A DNA stretch of 64,000 nt. Source: Zerene cesonia. Lineage: Eukaryota; Arthropoda; Insecta; Lepidoptera; Pieridae. Of this stretch, positions 58,648-64,000 are shown in pieces. Where the stretch lies: contig NC_052114.1 in the NCBI RefSeq assembly GCF_012273895.1, positions 5,314,565 to 5,378,564 of the forward strand, in the 5' to 3' direction. Within the stretch, counting starts at the first letter, position 1, and every line of letters begins with the position of its first letter. Both the position numbers and the translations under genes were made by a program. Under the pieces are notes generated by a model. That model saw nothing but the letters and a program-made list of their open reading frames with translations, was not told where the DNA came from and searched no databases.

Positions 58648-60162
58648 ATGTTAAGATTTCTGAGTCGAAAAGGTCGATCGTCTAGCCAGACGCGCAAGAA
58701 ACAAAGTCAAAAATCATCAACCAATAAAAATTTGATTCAATGCAAGGTAATGTTACTTGACGATACCGATTTAACTATAAATCTTACTAAAAAAGCTAGT
58801 GCCGCCGATTTGTATGAACAAGTGTTTTACTCACTGGATTTAATAGAAAAAGATTATTTTGGATTACAATTCACAGATACTAATAATGTGCAACACTGGC
58901 TAGATCCAACAAAAACCATTAAAAAGCAAGTGAAAATCGGACCGCCCTACACATTGAGGTTAAAAGTTAAATTTTATTCATCTGAACCTAACAATCTTAG
59001 AGAAGAACTGACAAGATATCAGTTTTTCTTACAATTAAAAAAAGATATTTTAGAGAGCAAGTTAGAATGCCCACATACAACAGCTGTAGAATTGGCTGCA
59101 CTGGCACTACAATCAGAGTTGGGTGATTATGATGAAACCATTCACACACCAGCCACAGTGTCAGAATTCCGTTTTGTGCCTAACCAAACTGAAGAGATGG
59201 AAATTGAAATATTAGAAGAGTATAAGAAATATAAAGGTCTTACACCTGCACAAGCAGAAGTAAACTATCTTAATAAAGTTAAATGGCTGGAAATGTATGG
59301 GGTGGACATGCACATAGTTCTGGGAAAAGATGGCTGCGAGTATCATTTAGGGTTAACACCGACAGGAATACTTGTTTTTGAAGGTCCCCAAAAAATCGGA
59401 TTATTCTTTTGGCCGAAAATTACAAAATTAAATTTCAAAAAGAAAAAGTTAACCTTAGTAGTAGTAGAAGATGATGACCAAGGGCGTGAACAAGAACACA
59501 CATTCGTGTTTCGTCTACACAACGAAAAAGCTTGCAAACATCTTTGGAAGTGTGCTGTTCAATACCACACATTCTTTCGCTTACGTGCTCCAGTTAAAGG
59601 CCCATCGGCTAGGCAAAACTTCTTTAGGATGGGATCAAGGTTTCAATATTCAGGAAAAACCGAATACCAAACAACTCAACAAAATCGTGCGCGTCGAACA
59701 GTTCAATTTGAAAGACGACCGAGCCAACGTTTTGCTCGTAGACAAAGTCATGTTTTGCGAGAAAGAGAAAAACAAATTGTAACCGCTAAACCTGAAAGTA
59801 CTCCACAAGTTGAAACTTCTGAAATAGCCCCGAGTACTTCTGTTGAGGAAACTTCAACACTAAGCACGAATGAGAACCCTGTTATTACAACAACTGAAAC
59901 TGCTCTTGAGCCTTTAACTAGAAAAGATAGTGCCAAATCTCAAAAGTCTACAGACGAAAAAGAAGAAAACACAGATGAAAAAAACCCTGAGGTTGAACCT
60001 TGGTTATATACATTGGTCTTTAGACACTGCCGAAGTTTAGATTTAAAAACTTCTGCGAGTTTTCAGAAAACGGCCAACCCGATTTGGATACGTCCGGCGA
60101 TCTCTTTTACTTTTGAGTCTGTTGCGAATGACAAACAATCCAAGGTAGATATACCTACTTAA
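58648..60162 (+). CDS. yrt: FERM protein, Yurt/EPB41L5-like (C-terminus probably continues)
   Basis: A 504-codon frame preceded by an acceptor at 58633. The N-terminus is basic (MLRFLSRKGRSS). The FERM domain follows: F1 from about residue 29 (LIQCKVMLLDDTDLTINL, DYFGLQFTD), F2 from about 112 (EPNNLREELTRYQFFLQLKK), and F3 from about 217 (YGVDMHIVLGKDG, LVFEGPQKIGLFFWPKI, LTLVVVEDDDQGREQEHTFV). Then comes the FERM-adjacent block (RMGSRFQYSGKTEYQTT, FERRPSQRF), characteristic of EPB41L5/Yurt. These are membrane-cytoskeleton adaptors that limit apical membrane via Crumbs in epithelia. The Ser/Thr-rich tail is short compared with Drosophila Yurt. A donor-like CCAAG|GTAGAT at 60144/60145 suggests splicing to exons beyond the window or gap, so the stop at 60162 may be intronic. 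Confidence 0.9.
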   Translation: MLRFLSRKGRSSSQTRKKQSQKSSTNKNLIQCKVMLLDDTDLTINLTKKASAADLYEQVFYSLDLIEKDYFGLQFTDTNNVQHWLDPTKTIKKQVKIGPPYTLRLKVKFYSSEPNNLREELTRYQFFLQLKKDILESKLECPHTTAVELAALALQSELGDYDETIHTPATVSEFRFVPNQTEEMEIEILEEYKKYKGLTPAQAEVNYLNKVKWLEMYGVDMHIVLGKDGCEYHLGLTPTGILVFEGPQKIGLFFWPKITKLNFKKKKLTLVVVEDDDQGREQEHTFVFRLHNEKACKHLWKCAVQYHTFFRLRAPVKGPSARQNFFRMGSRFQYSGKTEYQTTQQNRARRTVQFERRPSQRFARRQSHVLREREKQIVTAKPESTPQVETSEIAPSTSVEETSTLSTNENPVITTTETALEPLTRKDSAKSQKSTDEKEENTDEKNPEVEPWLYTLVFRHCRSLDLKTSASFQKTANPIWIRPAISFTFESVANDKQSKVDIPT

Positions 60163-61318
60163 TATAATATTTGTCTTTAAATTATAATTTCAATTGTAAA
60201 TATTAATTCATGGAAATATGTATATTATACATATTATTAGTTTACGGAAAGTTTGTGGCCTAATGATGAGGCCGTGAGTTAGGAGTGAGCATTAAAATGT
60301 GCAACATTATAACAAAATGTATTATAATAGGGATCTCAGTCCTAAACCTTGTATCAGAATTGTGTAAGCTTAAGTAAAAAATACACAACATCTATTGGAA
60401 TTAGGTCATTTGATGGTTTCGTAATGAATTGAAATTTAATTATTATATTATTATTTAGAATTATTGCCTATTAACCTGATAAAAAACAATACTCATAATA
60501 CCTGTTGACAACGTAATAAGTATTCGTTGAATCACAACACAGGATTACTAAATATTCGCCACAGCATTGAATATGACGTCAAATCGGACGGTGGTTAATC
60601 ACACTTACTTTTTAATTATAATAATAAACATTGATGTGCTGTTATTAGGACAGTGTGTTAAAAATGATTTCTCGAACAATACCTAGCAAATAAAAATCTC
60701 AGGTTTGTTAGGACTGATTTTCAAGCAACAAATGGTCACTAGTCCCTGGCGGAAAGGTGTCTCCATTTAAAGATGTCTATTGAGCTCTATTCAATGTTAT
60801 TACAAACAATGTTTTCCGTCTAATAGTTATGCCTGATTTTAATCGAAATGAATGGTGCATTTTAAACAGATCATTACCGTAAAGGACTTTCGCTATAGAT
60901 TATAGAGAGATGCGAGATGATTTCTACACAAGACTTTGTTGCAAGTTATATAATAGTGTTTCAAAAGCACTTTGTTGTAAATTTTGAGATATCGATGCCT
61001 ACTACAATTTAAGACAATTAATTTATTCGTTGTGGTAAATGCAGGACGGTAAATGAGTACAAGATTACCTTCTTAAACTAAAAGAATATTTTCTAATAGT
61101 TCTATCAGGAATCAAATATTATATATTATTATTATATTCCATTTAATCATTACTATTCTATTTAAATTGATTGCGGCAAACTTCTAGTATGTATATTTGA
61201 AATAAGTTCGGTTAATCAAATTTAGATAATATTGACGTTCTCCTAAATATTTATTTTCCAACTGAGACTGTGGTTCAAATGTACGAACTTTTCTAGAGCA
61301 TAGAGGTACTTAAGGATC
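60163..61318. other. 3' flank or intron of FERM gene
   Basis: AT-rich, with no supported coding exon. If the donor at 60145 is used, this is intron. Confidence 0.4.
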
Positions 61319-62318
61319 NNNNNNNNNNNNNNNNNNNNNNNNNNNNNNNNNNNNNNNNNNNNNNNNNNNNNNNNNNNNNNNNNNNNNNNNNNNNNNNNNN
61401 NNNNNNNNNNNNNNNNNNNNNNNNNNNNNNNNNNNNNNNNNNNNNNNNNNNNNNNNNNNNNNNNNNNNNNNNNNNNNNNNNNNNNNNNNNNNNNNNNNNN
61501 NNNNNNNNNNNNNNNNNNNNNNNNNNNNNNNNNNNNNNNNNNNNNNNNNNNNNNNNNNNNNNNNNNNNNNNNNNNNNNNNNNNNNNNNNNNNNNNNNNNN
61601 NNNNNNNNNNNNNNNNNNNNNNNNNNNNNNNNNNNNNNNNNNNNNNNNNNNNNNNNNNNNNNNNNNNNNNNNNNNNNNNNNNNNNNNNNNNNNNNNNNNN
61701 NNNNNNNNNNNNNNNNNNNNNNNNNNNNNNNNNNNNNNNNNNNNNNNNNNNNNNNNNNNNNNNNNNNNNNNNNNNNNNNNNNNNNNNNNNNNNNNNNNNN
61801 NNNNNNNNNNNNNNNNNNNNNNNNNNNNNNNNNNNNNNNNNNNNNNNNNNNNNNNNNNNNNNNNNNNNNNNNNNNNNNNNNNNNNNNNNNNNNNNNNNNN
61901 NNNNNNNNNNNNNNNNNNNNNNNNNNNNNNNNNNNNNNNNNNNNNNNNNNNNNNNNNNNNNNNNNNNNNNNNNNNNNNNNNNNNNNNNNNNNNNNNNNNN
62001 NNNNNNNNNNNNNNNNNNNNNNNNNNNNNNNNNNNNNNNNNNNNNNNNNNNNNNNNNNNNNNNNNNNNNNNNNNNNNNNNNNNNNNNNNNNNNNNNNNNN
62101 NNNNNNNNNNNNNNNNNNNNNNNNNNNNNNNNNNNNNNNNNNNNNNNNNNNNNNNNNNNNNNNNNNNNNNNNNNNNNNNNNNNNNNNNNNNNNNNNNNNN
62201 NNNNNNNNNNNNNNNNNNNNNNNNNNNNNNNNNNNNNNNNNNNNNNNNNNNNNNNNNNNNNNNNNNNNNNNNNNNNNNNNNNNNNNNNNNNNNNNNNNNN
62301 NNNNNNNNNNNNNNNNNN
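61319..62318. other. assembly gap (1000 N)
   Basis: Placeholder gap. Directly after it the sequence restarts in a second copy of 55762-57441. Confidence 0.95.
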
Positions 62319-64000
62319 AATATTATTATAATATCACTGTCGATTTGTCAATCATAACCTCACTTTTTATTTAAAAATAGAGCTGTAATATATTTGATAC
62401 ACGAATCGTCAATATTTATGAATCTTTATAGGATTTGTTGTTTTTTTAGAAATGTTCAATTGCCTTTAGTGTTTTAAAAAACAAAAACTAAATTATTACT
62501 ATCAAATTTAACACTAGCCTTCATCACTTTAAGCCATAAAGACTAGAGGAGAGAAAAAAGGCATCGGTCTGTAATAGATAACAGAAAAATGTAACTAGCA
62601 TAGTTTTTAGTTTTTCCAAGTATAAAGCGTTGATATAATCATTTATCAAGCCTGATATTTTATGACTTTGCTTAAACATTAATACCGACATAATAAACGC
62701 ATACGTTAAATGCTGTTACAGAAAAATAATGACTTTATGAATAACAGCCAAAGATAATAGAGTAAAAATAATAAAGGGAAATGGCGACGTCTATGGTGGC
62801 TGATTACTTGATTAGTTGATAGTTTGAACCACAGAGAATAATAATTATTGTCGAACGTTTATGTGTAAAACAGTAATAAAAACAGGTTTTGTGATTTTTA
62901 TGTTCAGTGTGAATGAGATTTACAATAATTTTACAATGAATAAATAGCAACTTAGAATAAAGTCTTTTGTGCTATGTGACATTAATATGTGAAACTGATG
63001 AGTGTTGAATTCGATGTTCTTTTTTCGGTATGTATTCCTAAGAGTATCTAGCATATTTATGTATGCCATTACTTAAAAACATTTATATTTACAATTGAAA
63101 ACGTTAAGATATAACACAACTACTTCTATACCGAATATTTGAAAACAAAAGTGTAAACTTAATTAATATTTGACGTATGTAAGATTTGGTTAAATTAACA
63201 CAAGTTATTAATTGAATATACCTTGCTGATTTCTTAATTTTGTGTGTTAGTTAACTTTGAATATAATTTGGAGCTAATACCTGACGTAATTTATGGTAAA
63301 TGTATACATATTTATACATTTCAAACTTGCGTCCAGGGTATATTCATTTTCGTAAACTGTAATTAAAGGTTGATTGTATGTCAGGATTAAAAAACGAGAA
63401 TGTGGACTTTTGGATCCGAAATTATCGATACCTGAGAAGTTGGATACTTTTGTTGCAAACCAAAGTATTTTTGTACTCAATACATATTTATTTTGATACC
63501 TTCCTAGATATCAATACTTTGTGTTTCATGTATATCATTGTCCCTCTTGGTGGAGGTTTATGTTTAGTATTAAGCAAATTTAATAGTTTGATACATGTAG
63601 CTAGCTGTGTTCTTTAAGAGATAGATTCAATATTTCTCAAAATTAATTATTGTATTTCATAGAATTTTATTTATCTAAGGTAAGGTAAAACTTGCAGATT
63701 CTTATTAAAACATCCCTGTTTTTATTTATTTTTTTTTAGATGTTTATTTCAGATAATGATTATCCATATTAAAACAGTTACTGTTATAGTATGTACTCAA
63801 TATGTAGTAGTATCATCAATCAATCAATCAATACTTTTTATATTTATTTTATACTAGCTGTGCCCTCCGGTTTCACCCGCGTAAGTCCGTATCCCGTAGG
63901 AATATCTGTGTTGTTTTTGCGTGAAAGAACAACAAACACACACACATACTTACAAACTTTCGCATTTATAATATTAGTAGGATAGTATAGGGACTGATTG
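62319..64000. repeat. segment duplicated from 55762-57441 (copy 2)
   Basis: Near-identical to copy 1 from the gap edge to the window end. It includes the repeat (63853-63981) and an ATCA microsatellite. The low divergence and its place after a gap favour an unmerged allele over a true duplication. It carries no coding exon of the flanking genes. Confidence 0.95.

Noticed and set aside
1..64000. CRISPR arrays, bacterial operons or phage-like genes
   Set aside because: No regularly spaced repeats or such genes; the window is clearly insect nuclear DNA with spliced genes.

Overview
The window looks like insect nuclear DNA, most probably from a moth or butterfly (Lepidoptera). It is AT-rich, its genes carry short-to-moderate GT-AG introns, and it holds several Rebers-Riddiford cuticle protein genes and a mitochondrial-clan P450 that reads as CYP302A1 (disembodied). 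It also carries interspersed repeats of types common in Lepidoptera: non-LTR retrotransposon 3' tails, '...cgcgggcgaagccg...agctagt' Helitron/SINE-like copies and tRNA-derived SINEs. There are four runs of exactly 1000 N (20899-21898, 27528-28527, 32740-33739, 61319-62318). These are assembly placeholders of unknown true length.

Layout. (1) 1-16.7 kb is mostly gene-poor, with one three-exon gene for a secreted cysteine-repeat protein (1988-3157). (2) 16.7-43.4 kb is a cluster of secreted-protein genes. On the + strand are a two-domain RR cuticle protein (16717-18153), a disordered Asp/Thr/Arg-rich secreted protein (19242-20858), an RR-type cuticle protein (22315-23000) and an acidic repeat protein (23914-26562). 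On the - strand are a repeat protein interrupted by an N gap (32415-34417), a small Pro-rich secreted protein (38121-38606) and two more RR-type cuticle proteins (40630-41527, 42800-43289). Three of the non-RR proteins share a short [IV]xIPxxP motif, so the block may be a co-expressed extracellular-matrix gene cluster. (3) 43.7-60.2 kb holds housekeeping and developmental genes: CYP302A1-like P450 (-), mitochondrial OSGEPL1/Qri7-like tRNA t6A synthase (-), a small multi-pass membrane protein (+), eIF3g (-) and a Yurt/EPB41L5-like FERM protein (+). (4) From 62319 to the window end the sequence is a near-identical second copy of 55762-57441. It follows an N gap and is most simply an uncollapsed second haplotype.

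Most protein models were assembled by hand from splice signals, and the intron phases agree across every junction. For the P450 and eIF3g this gives complete proteins of about 515 and 279 residues. The most unusual structures are a snap-back tRNA-derived SINE with a 120-bp perfect inverted repeat and a 12-bp target duplication (30078-30584), the [IV]xIPxxP secreted protein group, and the seven-motif cysteine-repeat protein that depends on a 36-nt microexon.
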